From Hybos culiciformis (Eukaryota; Arthropoda; Insecta; Diptera; Hybotidae): a DNA stretch of 64,000 nucleotides. The notes below the pieces were generated by a model, which saw nothing but the letters and a program-made list of their open reading frames with translations, was not told where the DNA came from and ran no database searches. Position 1 is the first letter of the stretch; each line of letters starts with the position of its first letter. A program made the translations under genes and the position numbers. The DNA lies in assembly GCA_964007475.1 (NCBI GenBank), contig OZ023274.1, positions 39,549,860-39,613,859 on the forward strand, given 5' to 3'. This document shows positions 34,317 through 45,545 of this stretch, in pieces.

Positions 34317-35114
34317 ATAATGTGTATATATGTATATCTTTACAACAGTATTATAAATGTGTATATTATATTAAAATTTATTCTAAAAGCTATGATAAAG
34401 TTAATAATTTATTAGAAAAAGGAAATCAGTAAGGTTGTGTATACAAAGTTCTCGAAAGATAAGTTATAAATTTTCATTCAAATGTATGTATAGAGGCATT
34501 GAGTTTTCTCATAATATTTTAAATAAAATTACTTAATTTGTAGAAATCCATCTACAAATTTCAATATAGATAAGGGAGAGGCTTCCAGGTTGCCACCCCA
34601 TAGCTTTTTTATCATAACTCGTCAAAAAATGAACGTATTGTACAAGAAGTATATGCGTTGGAAAGAGGAAGAAAAAAACTACAATCCTGGCCTAGAAATC
34701 ATTTGAAATCTCAAAAAATAAAAATTCTATAGGAAATTTTTAAAATTATCTAAAATCGAACTCTTCAAATTTAGGCTTACAGGTTGCCACCCTTTGGAAA
34801 ATTGCTGAAAATGCTGAAAAACTGAAACTGAAAAATGTCTCATTTAGAAATGTTTTCAAATTTATTGAATTTCACTTGCATCCAGTGGCTGTAAACATAA
34901 AGAAATGACTGAAAATTGACATAAAAAATAAAATTGCAATATAGTATGGAATCATTCCAAATCTTCATCGGACTCAGAATTCGGTCAAGTTTAAACACTG
35001 AAACACATTTTGCGTGAACGGCTCTTCTGAATTTGTGTCACATAATAGAGTTGTGTCTACTTCGGACATTTTCTTCAAAAAATCATACAGTCATTAGTGG
35101 TTTCATCAAGGTGG

Positions 35115-35118
35115 CAAC
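35115..35118. repeat. Target-site duplication of the giant LTR element (left)
   Basis: CAAC, repeated at 51752-51755 directly after the right LTR. A 4-bp duplication is usual for Ty3-type integration. Confidence 0.8.
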
Positions 35119-35444
35119 TGTTACGGTGAAAAATCTGTATAAATTTTTTGGTACACCTAATAAAAAATTAAAATAATTTTGACAAAAAAAATCTAAGTTT
35201 TTACTTTTGCGAAGCAAAGCAATTTTTTTTTATAGGTCAGAAATCAATTTTTTTTTACGCAGAATATTGAACTGCATTTACCTTTTTTGTATGAATTAAA
35301 AGAAAAAAAAAAAAAAAAAATGCATTGTAAAAATCATATATAAATCAATGCATTTTCAATAACATTTTCATGTTAAATTCAAACTTAAATCAAAAAAGGT
35401 AAATAAATGTTTAACGTTTATGCTTTTTACCCTTTTTCTTTAGG

Positions 35445-35847
35445 TGCTGGAATGGTCTTCTGAAGCCTAGCGGGATTAATCCCACTGGCTAAGGATAACC
35501 AGACCAGCAGAGATTTACTAGACAGAGAGTCAAAGAATGCCTCGTCTAGTAAAACTCACAAGCCAGCGCTTAGCTGAGGATTCTTGGGCCTATCCAGGAA
35601 TCCTAAGCTAAGACTTACCAGTCACCACATGGACTCCGAAAGGAAATCCATCCAACGTTGTGGTGCTACAATTGTCCCCCTTGTCCACCTCGTTTGAATT
35701 CAAAACTCATGAGAACGATAATTTGAATTCAAACCAGGTGAACAGGAGAGAACAATTGTAGAGGATGACCGTCACCAGGCGTTCCCTACCACAACCAATA
35801 CGCGCGGTACCCGGTTGAGATAGGAACGAGTAAAACAGCCCTGTGAC
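35445..35847 (+). ncRNA. Six consecutive stem-loops in the 5' LTR
   Basis: Stem 1: TGCTGG/CCAGCA with an inner hairpin GGGATTAATCCC (35445-35508). Stem 2: TTTACTAGAC/GTCTAGTAAA, 10 bp perfect (35514-35553). Stem 3: CTTAGCTGAGGATTCTTGG with CCAGGAATCCTAAGCTAAG (35569-35612). Stem 4: CACCACA/TGTGGTG with ATGGA/TCCAT (35623-35665). Stem 5: CTACAATTGT/ACAATTGTAG, then CACCT/AGGTG, then a 13-bp GTTTGAATTCAAA/TTTGAATTCAAAC stem (35666-35761). Stem 6: GTCACCAGG with CCCTGTGAC, and an inner GTTCC/GGAAC stem (35771-35847). The block is much less AT-rich than its flanks and encodes no protein. A structured RNA is the simplest reading. Its role (packaging, translation, cleavage) is unknown. Confidence 0.75.
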
Positions 35848-37310
35848 AGTACATCCGACTGGCCTTCTTCAAAATACTAAATTTCCAATTTAAAAAAAAA
35901 AAAAAAAAAATACTAACCACCCAAAATTAGCCAAAAACAAGCCATAAAAATTTTTTTTACAAAAGATAAAAAATAATAAAAAAATTGAAAAACCATAATT
36001 TTTCCCGTTTTTAAAAAAAAAAAAAAAAAACAGTCTGTTTCAAAAATAAATTCAAGGTGGAAAAATTAAAATTTCCCTTTTCAAAAGTTCACTACAGAAT
36101 TCAACACAAATTTTTTTAAACAAAAATCAAATGATTTTGTTTTCAAATTCAGAGAGAAGCTGACTTATCAGCTGAATAAAACTTAAACAATAAAAAAAAA
36201 AAAAAATCTTAAAAATAAAAAAAAAAAAAATAAAAAATAAAACCATTCACCGGTGATTCACCCTTCCTTTGGTTGGTCATCGCATCTTATTGTAAGGCAC
36301 TACTCCAAAGATGACAACCTAAAAAGAGAAAAATTCTTGTTGTTTCCGTGTTGACACCTTCACCTAAAAATATAAAAATTGCATTAGAAATAAAATAAAA
36401 TAAAAAAAAAAAAAAAATATCAATTAAAAGATAGTTAAAATTTTTATAAATTATCCCTCCTTTTTTTAAATTACGAAGATTTCAAAATTTTAACTCAATC
36501 TCTATCATAAAAATTTTTTGAGAAAAACTTCCAATACAACAAAAAAAAAAAAAATATTTTTTTCTGTAATGATTTCTTAAAATAAATAATTTCGCCAAGA
36601 ATTTTTTTTACACCCTAATAAATTCCAACCCAGATATTTTTTGGTATAAAATACTTACCTACTTTAAAGTTATGATGACTAGGTAAATATTATTAATAAA
36701 TCTGTGTTCAAAAGTCTAAACGTCTTAAGTAATGATAAGACAAAATTGAGATAATATTTTATTGTGCTTGTGGAAAATAATATTAAGTATACAAAAAAAA
36801 AAAAAAACGAAAAACGTCTTATTTGCTTCTTATTCAAATAACAGAAGTTTAAACTAATAATTTGATAATTTATAAACAAAAAAAAAAAAAACGGAAACCA
36901 AATTTGTTCTGAAAACTTTTCTAAACAAATTTCATTTTTTACAAACACATTTTTTGTAATTTAAAAATTTTATTTCGCTCTAACTCAAAACAAAGATTTT
37001 GCAGATAAAACGTTCTGCCTTTTGAACGCAGAAATAATATTTATTTTTCCTAAAAATTTAGTTAAAAGGCTTGAATATGCCGGTAAGATGTATAATGAAT
37101 ACAAATTACATAAATATTGAAAAAAAAAAAAAAAAAAAAAGAAAAACATAGAACATTTCGTTTTCCAAAACTTGAATCTGTTGAAGAATTCTGGACATTC
37201 ATTAAAATTGATTGAAATCCCTTTTTTTTTTAAAAAAATAAAAAAATTTTCAGCCTATAATATCAAAATAAACCCTTTACATGCCGGTAATAGGGCAGAC
37301 TACCTTATTT

Positions 37311-38222
37311 CATGGTGTCCACTTTTTTTAAAAAGATCGTTTTCCATGACTTTTCATGATTTTCCAGCCACAAAAAAAAAAAAAAAAATTGTTTCCAGAT
37401 AAGAATTGATATAATATATATTTTTATTTTGTTAAAATTATTTAAATTGTGAAATTAATTTTTTTACATTTTTGAAGTCTTGGCTTACATGGTAGAAATA
37501 ATCGTATAGCCAGGAGTTTTAATTTTAAATTAAATTATTAATTATATTTTTACATTTTTACAAGAAATTCGCCGAGAAATTTCAGTTTTAAGTTTAATTT
37601 TTCAGCTGCCATGGCTTCAAATTTAACTTTTTTTCTCTTCAATTATTTTTTTTATTTCCTCATCTTTTCGTCTTTTAAGCACTTTTCTTCATTTTTAATA
37701 CGCTGTGCCACTAATGAGTTCTTATATAAGTTTTCTACCAATAGTGATTTAATTACGAAAAATCCGATTTCTACTGACGCATTTCCATGAGAAAAAAATT
37801 AGACAAACCTTTAGAATTTTACATAGGTTTTTATATGATGAATGAATTCCAATTAAAGAAAAATAAAAACTGTCTAATCCAGAATCAGGTTCAAATTCTT
37901 TTAAATATTCACGGAAATCATCGTAAAAAACTATTTTTGACTCACAGCAAAGTTTGGAAAATTCCTTTTGTGCTGATCCGGCTTCAGACGTGCACGATTC
38001 TTTTCTAGTTTAATAATAAGCGCAGGTGCATATAGAATGGAACACATCGTAAAAATAGCATACTTTAAAAATGCGATAATTTTAGTTAAATAGTAGATGA
38101 GAAACAGAAATTAATAAGGATTTTTCCAGTTAAATTTCCAAATTCAATGACTTTCCCATGACCATATTTTTTCCCATGACTTTCAAGGTTTTACCATGAC
38201 TTTCCAGAGAGTGGCTACGCTG
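37311..38222 (-). mobile_element. hAT-like relic nested in the 5' LTR
   Basis: Begins CATGGTGTCCACTTTTT and, on the opposite strand, CAGCGTAGCCACTCTCT. It has inward copies of CCATGACTTTTCATGA-type words and is flanked by TATTT. The minus strand carries a decayed transposase-like C terminus: SHGNASVEIGFFVIK, then LLVENLYKNSLVAQR, near 37680-37790, with EFEPDSGLDSFYFSL upstream in another frame. The H-G-N-A-x-V-E-x-G-F motif recurs in hAT-like proteins of insects as I know them. An identical copy sits at 47008-47919 in the other LTR, so it was already in the element when the element last moved. Confidence 0.6.
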
Positions 38223-41049
38223 TATTTAGTTTAAAATACTGGTGTAACCAACCTAAAATTTTTAAAAACCAAACTATATTTTTAATATTGGCACACAAAA
38301 AAAAAAAAAATTACAAAATTTTTACCCTCCAATAATAAAGTTTACCTGAAACTATTCTGAATCAGGACATGGAAAAAGTGCTCCTGATGGTATTGGAAAC
38401 ACTATCAAACCAATGACTGATAAAAATAGTATCTCAAGGGTATGATCTACCTGATCTCAAATCGCAAAAGAAAAACAATTTTGCTCAGATATAAAAATAT
38501 TTGAAGTAACTTCTTCAAATATAGATAAAATAACTTCTGATATCTGGACAAAAAGACCAAGGTTCAAGAATTTTATATAAATTCTTAGACCAACTTGAAG
38601 CAAAAGAGCTTTAAAATAAAATTAAAATTTTTTACATTCATTCACCTGTATTTTCAAATTTTTAAAATGCAAAATTTTAAATAATAAAATAAACAATACT
38701 TACCAAAAAAAAAATAGATAATCCCAATGCACTTTCATTAAATTATATTTTTTTTCTTCCTTTTAGCCATAAAATTAATTAAATAAATTTTAAAAATTAA
38801 AAAAATAATTAAAAAAATTTTGGCTTACTTTTCACGATCACATTTTTTCTTTTTTGATAGCCATTTTCTTAATGTCAAATGACATTAACTGCGCGATCAA
38901 TAATTTTAGCCACCGGCGCACAACAAAAATTCACAATAGATAAAATATTGTGAAGGGGAATGTTTATACGAATTTTTTTAAAATAAAAATCATATTTAAA
39001 CCATGGATCGAATTTAAATGTTATATTTGTTTTGAAAAAATAAATATAAATATTTATATTTGTTTTCTGAAATATAAATATGTATTTGTCTATATATTTA
39101 TTTTTGTATTTTATTTTTAAAAATAAATATCACCAGAAAAATCTGTAAGAAATAGCAGAACTTTAATACAAACAATATTAAAAATCGTTTCAACCACCTT
39201 GTTATTAATATTGAGGACAGCATTAGTTAACATTAAAATTAATTATTTAACTTTAAAAAAAAAAATATATATATATTAATTTTGTTTTTAAATTTTAAAA
39301 ATTTATTGAATTTTCAAAATCAATTTCTACGATTATTATTGGATTAAATTTAATCAACTAAAATAAAATAATAAAAATATTGATGCCGGAACCAAAACTA
39401 AAATCAATATTTGTTGCGAAAACATGAATTACGATCTTAATTTTTATTTTTGACTTCGACACAACAAAAGGTTTCATTTTGTATTTTATAATAAAACTAC
39501 AGATTTCTGTTTTTCTGTTTGAATCTGCGAAAAATATTTATATTTTAACATTAGAAAATAAATATAAATTTATATTTTCAAGTTTGTTTCAAGAAATAGA
39601 TATACGTTTTTATAAATATCCGAAAATAAGAATTATTTTACAAAAAAAACATATAGATATTATGAAAAGACATAAAACTTAATTATGTAAACTTTTAAAA
39701 ATATTTTAGTGTATCTAAAAATAAAAAAAAAAAAAAAAAGATAATAAAAAATAAAAAGAATAAAGAATTAGAAAAAATTTACATTTCCTTACATGCCACC
39801 TTTCTTTCGATCTTTAACTTAAAACTGACAAACTACCTAGTTCATCATTGTGAATAAAATCGTGTTTACTATTTTATCTTAAGGTCCATTTATACCTTTT
39901 AAATTTTTTATCAAATCAAAAAAAAAAAAAATAAAATTGAAATCTTGTTGAACATGATGAAACTGTTGAATACCTTTATGATAATTCTTTTTCTTACAGT
40001 TAAATGAAATACGATTTTCTATGTTTAAATATTAATTTGCTATTCTTTTATTAATTAATTTATTTAATACTTTTATTAAATAAAATATTACTTCAATATG
40101 ATTGCGTGATTGAACTTGATAATTTGGATGATGAGATGATAATGAAAGAATGATAATAATGATAATACATAATAATTATTAATAAATAAGAATCAGTGAG
40201 TTAGATTAGAGTGACTCAAGTTGAATGATCACAGCTTCTTATACCTATAAAGCTTTGGATGCAATAAGATTATTTGTTTAACAGAAACAACTTTGTTACT
40301 TTCTACTTAGCGATAAACATTTTTTCCTTTTACTTACCTGTAAAATTCATAGGTGTTAGAAATTCAAATAAAATATAATAAATTAGATCTTCTTTTTATG
40401 TTTTAAGTAAACTTTTATTTCAAATTTTTATATTTTTTTAAAATTGGATAAATTATGAATGTAATTTTGTGAATTTAAATTACAATATAGTAAATGGATT
40501 CAAAAATAGTATAATATAAAATTACAAATTTGCAATTAATTTAATTTCAGTAATTTATAACTTGTGTATTTTGTAATTTGTAACTTAAATTACATTCACA
40601 TGTATTTTACCCGGCTATGATAAAAACTAATTCTAATTTTGACAATAGAAATAAACTATAACATAAAAAATTTTCCTATACGAATTAAAATTCAATTAAT
40701 GTGACTTATAACAAATCAATTAATAACAATAAGGACCAGAAATATTGGATGATCCCAATAAAAATCAAAAAAAAAAAAAAGAGTATATATATATCCGCAA
40801 AAACGCATAATATAATACTTTATACATATTTTTACACAACATTTTACACAACATAAATTTATCTTATAGAAAAATTAATTATTTTATAAGAAAATTAAAT
40901 TTTTTTAAACTATTATTATAAAATAAATAAAAAAATTGTCTAATAGTAATAAGAATTTTTTTTAAACACATAAATTTTTATGGCTTGTTAGGCAGATTTC
41001 TAAGTAGTTATAATTTGAAAATATAATCTATCACTAACATACAATTCTA

Positions 41050-41080
<31 letters not shown>

Positions 41081-41781
41081 AATAAAAAAAAAAAAAAAAC
41101 TTTTTTTTTCATGTTAAATTCAAACTTAAATCAAAAAAGATGTTACAAAATTGTTAACAAAACAAAAACAAGATACATCAAACCAGATTGGCAACTCAAA
41201 TAAAGTGCCCCGCTAGTGTTATTATCAACCAGAAATAACCAATCTAGCAGCCTTCAGATTACGCATCTGACACACCAAATAAGACCTCATTTAAGTAGGC
41301 ATAACCATTTAAGAAAAGCTTGTTTATATATATATATATGTATATAAAAATTATACACATAGTATTTAACAAAATTGTGGTTTTGTATAAAAAAAAAAAC
41401 AAAAACAAAAAACAAAAAGGATCATGTATGTTGAATCCTAAAACATAGTCTTTTACAAATTATAAGAAACGAATATTGTATTTAAATCGATGAGTAATAC
41501 ATCAATGAACATCAATTTTTATAATTTTATTATCTAAGTTTTTTTTAGTTTCTTTGTTAAATAAAATAATAATATTTGTAAAAATATAAACCATGTTTTA
41601 CTAAAATTATTCCCCTAGGTCCTAACAGGTATTAAGAAATGTAGATGTAAGATCCGGCTATAGGTGGCAGAAGCCACGTGCCGAAGAATGACTCCATAGT
41701 CATTTAATCTTTAATCTATTTGGTTTGGTCGGGGTTTCTAAAGTATTTTTTTTTATTTTTTGATCTCTCTTTTTTTTTAAA

Positions 41782-41898
41782 GACATCCTATAAATTTTGT
41801 TACACTACCACTGGTGTTCACTGTCGCTTACCCACCCAACGACGAGCTCAGACCCGGCCTATGAACAGGATGTCATAAGACAGTGGACTCGACACCAG
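41782..41898 (+). ncRNA. Crossing stems (pseudoknot-capable) near the LTR 3' end
   Basis: Stem A pairs GACATCCT (41782-41789) with AGGATGTC (41867-41874). Stem B pairs CTGGTGT (41811-41817) with ACACCAG (41892-41898), and CACTGTC (41819-41825) with GACAGTG (41879-41885). The stems interleave, so they form either a pseudoknot or a switch. Downstream hairpins GAAAGTAGAA/TTCTACTTTC (41910-41940) and GAGTTCA-TCT-TGAACTC (41981-41997) flank the AATAAA. CCTATAAATTTTG (41787-41799) could be a TATA element. The same structure is at 51479-51595. Confidence 0.6.
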
Positions 41899-41965
41899 CT
41901 TAAAATTTAGAAAGTAGAACTTTTCTTTGCTTCTACTTTCACTAATTTCTCTTATCATAAGATAT

Positions 41966-41971
41966 AATAAA
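41966..41971 (+). terminator. Candidate polyadenylation signal in the LTR
   Basis: AATAAA about 85 bp before the LTR end, between two hairpins, where the R/U5 end of a retroelement transcript is expected. Chance occurrence is common in this composition. Confidence 0.35.
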
Positions 41972-42056
41972 CTTTTTCATGAGTTCATCTTGAACTCAGA
42001 ATTTCTGTATTTATATACACCCCCCGTTCTACTCAAAATAATTAATCAGTAACAAA

Positions 42057-42071
42057 TGGCGCCCAACGTGG
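42057..42071 (+). other. tRNA-Lys primer binding site
   Basis: TGGCGCCCAACGTGG, 15 nt, starting 2 bp after the LTR, is complementary to the 3' end of animal tRNA-Lys including CCA. The position and the TGG start are those of a minus-strand primer site. The match stops after 15 nt. Confidence 0.93.
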
Positions 42072-42321
42072 TAAGACATTGAGTCCTACCCTACCAAAGG
42101 AGTAGCAAGACTTTCGAGTCTCTACTCTTTGAAAAATTGTAAGGCAAAACTCCTTACACGACCATAAATTTTTTTTTAAAGAACGTAAGTTTTTATAAAA
42201 AAAAAAAAAAAAAAAAAATAAATAGTTTAAGTATATATATTTTTTTTTAACCTACATGTTTTAGGAACCCCAAAACCAAAGTAAATAGCTCTATTAAAAC
42301 TAACATTTCATACATATTAGA

Positions 42322-43088
42322 AGAAACTTTTCACCTTGCAGTGTGAGTGCAGTCTAAAAAGTAGGCACGGTCTACACTGTACATGCTGGGGTGAAATGTT
42401 TCTAAAAATATTATCTGTTTTCTAACCTATAAAACTTTTTATTACTTCTAACACGGTTCTCTTTTGACTTTTCTTACAGTGTGAGTGCAGTTTGAAAGGT
42501 AGTCACGGGCTACCCTGTACATGCTGAGAATAAGTCTTAAGATAACCGTAACATCTTTTCCTTCAAAAAAACGAACAAAATCAACATCGTTCAGTGTGAG
42601 TGCAGTCTAAAATGTAGGCACAGTCTACACTGTACATGCTGCGATTTTGATTTTCAGTACCTGCAAAACAGGCACAGTTTCGTTTCGATGGTTTACCTTG
42701 CAGTGTGAGTTCAGCACAGTCCACACTGTTGATGCTGGGGTAACCAGTCGAAATTGAAACTAAAACCACAAGTACAGTTTTCAGTTATCTTGTTACCTAT
42801 TCTTGCAGTGTGAGTGCAGTATAAAATGTGGGCTCAGTCCACACTGTACATGCTGGGAATAGATAATAGTAGATACTATTAACATCTTTTTCTTCAAAAA
42901 CAAAAAAAAAAATCGTACAGTGCGAGTTCAGTATAAAATGTGGGCACAGTCCACACTGAACGTGCTGCGATTTTGATTTTCAGTACTAGTAAAACAGGTA
43001 CAAAATTTCGTTTCGATGGTTTACCTTGCAGTGTGAGTTCAGCACAGTCCACACTGTTGATGCTGGGGTAACCAGTCGAAATTGAAAC
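42322..43088 (+). repeat. Seven-hairpin array with conserved core and variable complementary stems
   Basis: Seven units at 42322-42403, 42461-42541, 42577-42654, 42676-42761, 42794-42865, 42905-42980 and 43006-43088. Each has the core CAGTGTGAGT-(G/T)-CAG ... ACACTG-N-AC/GA-TGCTG. Outside the core the flanks differ between units yet are self-complementary. Examples are AGAAAC-TTTCACC with GGTGAAA-GTTTCT (unit 1), GACTT-TTCT with AGAA-AAGTC (2), AAAATCAACATCG with CGATTTTGATTTT (3 and, shorter, 6), TTTCGA-GGTT-ACC with GGTAACC-TCGAAA (4, 7) and ACCTATTC with GAATAGAT (5). The inner hairpin also varies in step: GTAG/CTAC becomes GTGG/CCAC. Units 3-4 and 6-7 are a duplicated pair. Position right after the primer site suggests packaging or dimerisation; hairpin-derived small RNAs are another option. 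Confidence 0.8.
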
Positions 43089-43099
43089 TAAAACCACTT

Positions 43100-44417
43100 T
43101 CTATATTTCAATCTATCCCTTCTTTTTTCTAATAAATAGAGCTAACTATACATTCTCTTTTCTCTATCTAAAATTTTTCTTTACTAATAAACTTACATCA
43201 AGCATTTCTTATATCTAATTAAGGACCTTAATAAAAACAAAAAAAAAAAGAAACAAATAATGTAGTTTTAAATTTTATTTTGTAATAATAAACCAATTTT
43301 TTTTATTTGTAACTGTAAAAAAAAAAAAAAAATATTTTTTATAAAAAGTGGACCTCTAAAGACGGTTTACTAGTTACAACAATCAAGAAAAATTTAAATT
43401 TGTATTTTTATTAAAAAAAAAAAAATATATATATATACATAAAAAATAACAAATTAGAAAAAATATATGTATATATATTATATAATGTATACATATTATA
43501 TAATGTATACATAAATAAAACAAAAGATTATAAACCTAAACAAAAAAATTGAAAAATTTTGTTTAGCAAAAACGAAAATTTAGTCAAAAGACCACTATTG
43601 CAAATTTTTAAATTTAAAAGAGAAAATTTGAAAAATAATAATTGTAATAGAAAAATTAAAATAAATAAATAAATTTTTCATTAGAACATAAGAATCAAAC
43701 ATGATTTTATTTTTCTTGAGAAAAAAAAAATCCTAATAGTTTTTTAAAAAAATTTAAAAAAAAAAAAAGAGAAAAATTTTTAAAATCATTAATGTTTTTT
43801 TTTACATAAAAATGTCCCAAATAAACATGTGAACCTAGTACTAGTACAATCGAATTCTGAGTATGACAAACTACAGATTTCATTGACAAATTGATTGAAA
43901 TAATTAGTGAAACGGCCGACCCGATTTCACAATTTAAATTGACACTCCAGAGATAATTCTCTCCGGATGAAACAATACTTAGTTAGTTCCACTCTTTACG
44001 AATGAAAGAAGTTATAGAACTAACTATTTAAGCAATCTTCAGCAGATGAAGAAAGGCACTCTTAAAAAAGTCAATGCACCATAAAAATAATTTATGGAAA
44101 AATCTAAGATTTCTCATACTAGATTCGATTTGTATAAATGACCATTTTAAAATTTGAGACATTCTATAAGAAAAAAAATGAAGTTAATTTAAAATTAATA
44201 ATAATTTCAAATTAGATTTTATTAATTTTTTTACTATATTAAAAAAAAAAAAAAAAAAAATTATAAGGAAATAATAATCTTATATAAGAAAATAAAAATC
44301 TTATAGTAGATGTAATAACGTTTACAATAACAGATTATAAAATCGAAAAATTTAATTTATCAAAAACAAAAAAATATTGAAATAAATAAATAATGAAAAA
44401 AAAATATCTTTGTAAAA

Positions 44418-44449
<32 letters not shown>

Positions 44450-44671
44450 ATATAAAAAAATATATATATATATATTATATAAATATATATTATGTAGTTT
44501 TAAGTTTATAAAAATTGTAAAAACCATTATAAAAATTGATCAAAACAAGTAAAATTTTAAAATAAAACAATACATAACATACATATAATTACGTATACAC
44601 ACATAACATACATATTATATAAGAAGAGAAATAAAATTTAATTCGTTTTTTTAAATAAATACATTTTTTTT
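43100..44671 (+). other. Non-coding interior of the giant element
   Basis: A-rich sequence with runs of A and AT dinucleotides (for example 43421-43510 and 44420-44490). It holds no frame longer than about 60 codons on the sense strand and nothing resembling Gag or Pol. Short TATATAATGTATACATATTA-type palindromes are present. Confidence 0.6.
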
Positions 44672-44734
44672 GCCCGGCTAGCTCAGTCGGAAGAGCATGA
44701 GACTCTTATCTCAGGGTCGGTTTCAAGCCCCACT
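44672..44734 (+). pseudogene. tRNA-Lys(CUU)-derived sequence before the 3' LTR
   Basis: GCCCGGCTAGCTCAGTCGG followed by AAGAGCATGAGACTCTTATC matches the first half of animal tRNA-Lys(CUU) almost base for base. It lacks one A in the anticodon loop, has lost three bases before the T arm, has a damaged B box (GGTTTCAAGCC) and lacks the acceptor 3' strand. The A box (TAGCTCAGTCGG) is intact. It lies about 80 bp before the 3' LTR of an element primed by tRNA-Lys. It could be a captured primer, a Pol III relic or chance. Confidence 0.85.
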
Positions 44735-44816
44735 TTCTTTCTCAATCAAAATTTTTTCTTTCACCAGTTTTCTAGCTTCAATCCACTATTTGTAATGAGT
44801 GCGATTGAACCTAATT
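44735..44816 (+). other. 3' end of the interior, no evident polypurine tract
   Basis: The bases before the 3' LTR read GAGTGCGATTGAACCTAATT. No run of purines is present where plus-strand priming normally starts. Either the tract is atypical or this end was rearranged. Confidence 0.6.
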
Positions 44817-45142
44817 TGTTACGGTGAAAAATCTGTATAAATTTTTTGGTACACCTAATAAAAAATTAAAATAATTTTGACAAAAAAAATCTAAGTTTTT
44901 ACTTTTGCGAAGCAAAGCAATTTTTTTTTATGGGTCAGAAATCAATTTTTTTTTACGCAGAATATTGAACTGCATTTACCTTTTTTGTATGAATTAAAAG
45001 AAAAAAAAAAAAAAAAAATGCATTGTAAAAATCATATATAAATCAATGCATTTTCAATAACATTTTCATGTTAAATTCAAACTTAAATCAAAAAAGGTAA
45101 ATAAATGTTTAACGTTTATGCTTTTTACCCTTTTTCTTTAGG

Positions 45143-45545
45143 TGCTGGAATGGTCTTCTGAAGCCTAGCGGGATTAATCCCACTGGCTAAGGATAACCAG
45201 ACCAGCAGAGATTTACTAGACAGAGAGTCAAAGAATGCCTCGTCTAGTAAAACTCACAAGCCAGCGCTTAGCTGAGGATTCTTGGGCCTATCCAGGAATC
45301 CTAAGCTAAGACTTACCAGTCACCACATGGACTCCGAAAGGAAATCCATCCAACGTTGTGGTGCTACAATTGTCCCCCTTGTCCACCTCGTTTGAATTCA
45401 AAACTCATGAGAACGATAATTTGAATTCAAACCAGGTGAACAGGAGAGAACAATTGTAGAGGATGACCGTCACCAGGCGTTCCCTACCACAACCAATACG
45501 CGCGGTACCCGGTTGAGATAGGAACGAGTAAAACAGCCCTGTGAC
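45143..45545 (+). ncRNA. Six consecutive stem-loops in the 3' LTR
   Basis: Second copy of the block at 35445-35847. I saw no difference within the stems. Confidence 0.75.

Larger units (their letters stand above)
35119..42054 (+). repeat. 5' LTR of the giant element (6.9 kb)
   Basis: Ends in the 6-bp inverted repeat TGTTAC/GTAACA. In order it contains a six-hairpin structured block (35445-35847), a GGTTGGTCATC/GATGACAACC hairpin (about 36272-36327), a nested hAT relic (37311-38222), long A tracts, a GTGGCAGAAGCCAC hairpin near 41668, a crossing-stem structure (41782-41898) and an AATAAA (41966-41971) about 85 bp before its end. At this length it is far beyond usual LTRs. Confidence 0.92.

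Noticed and set aside
36679..36948. 89-codon frame present identically in both giant LTRs (also 46376-46645)
   Set aside because: Rich in F, I, L and runs of F from A tracts. It is duplicated only because it lies in the LTR and resembles no Gag, Pol or Env domain.
35119..42054. Hammerhead-type or other known self-cleaving ribozyme in the LTR
   Set aside because: I looked for a CTGATGAG...GAAA arrangement in the structured blocks and did not find it. Structure alone does not support a ribozyme call.
42577..43097. CRISPR-like array (regular repeats with variable spacers)
   Set aside because: Variable segments are complementary to each other around each core, so they are stem arms, not spacers. 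Spacing is irregular and the context is a eukaryotic retroelement.
44672..44734. Functional tRNA-Lys gene
   Set aside because: It lacks the acceptor 3' strand, has deletions in the anticodon loop and before the T arm, and has a damaged B box.
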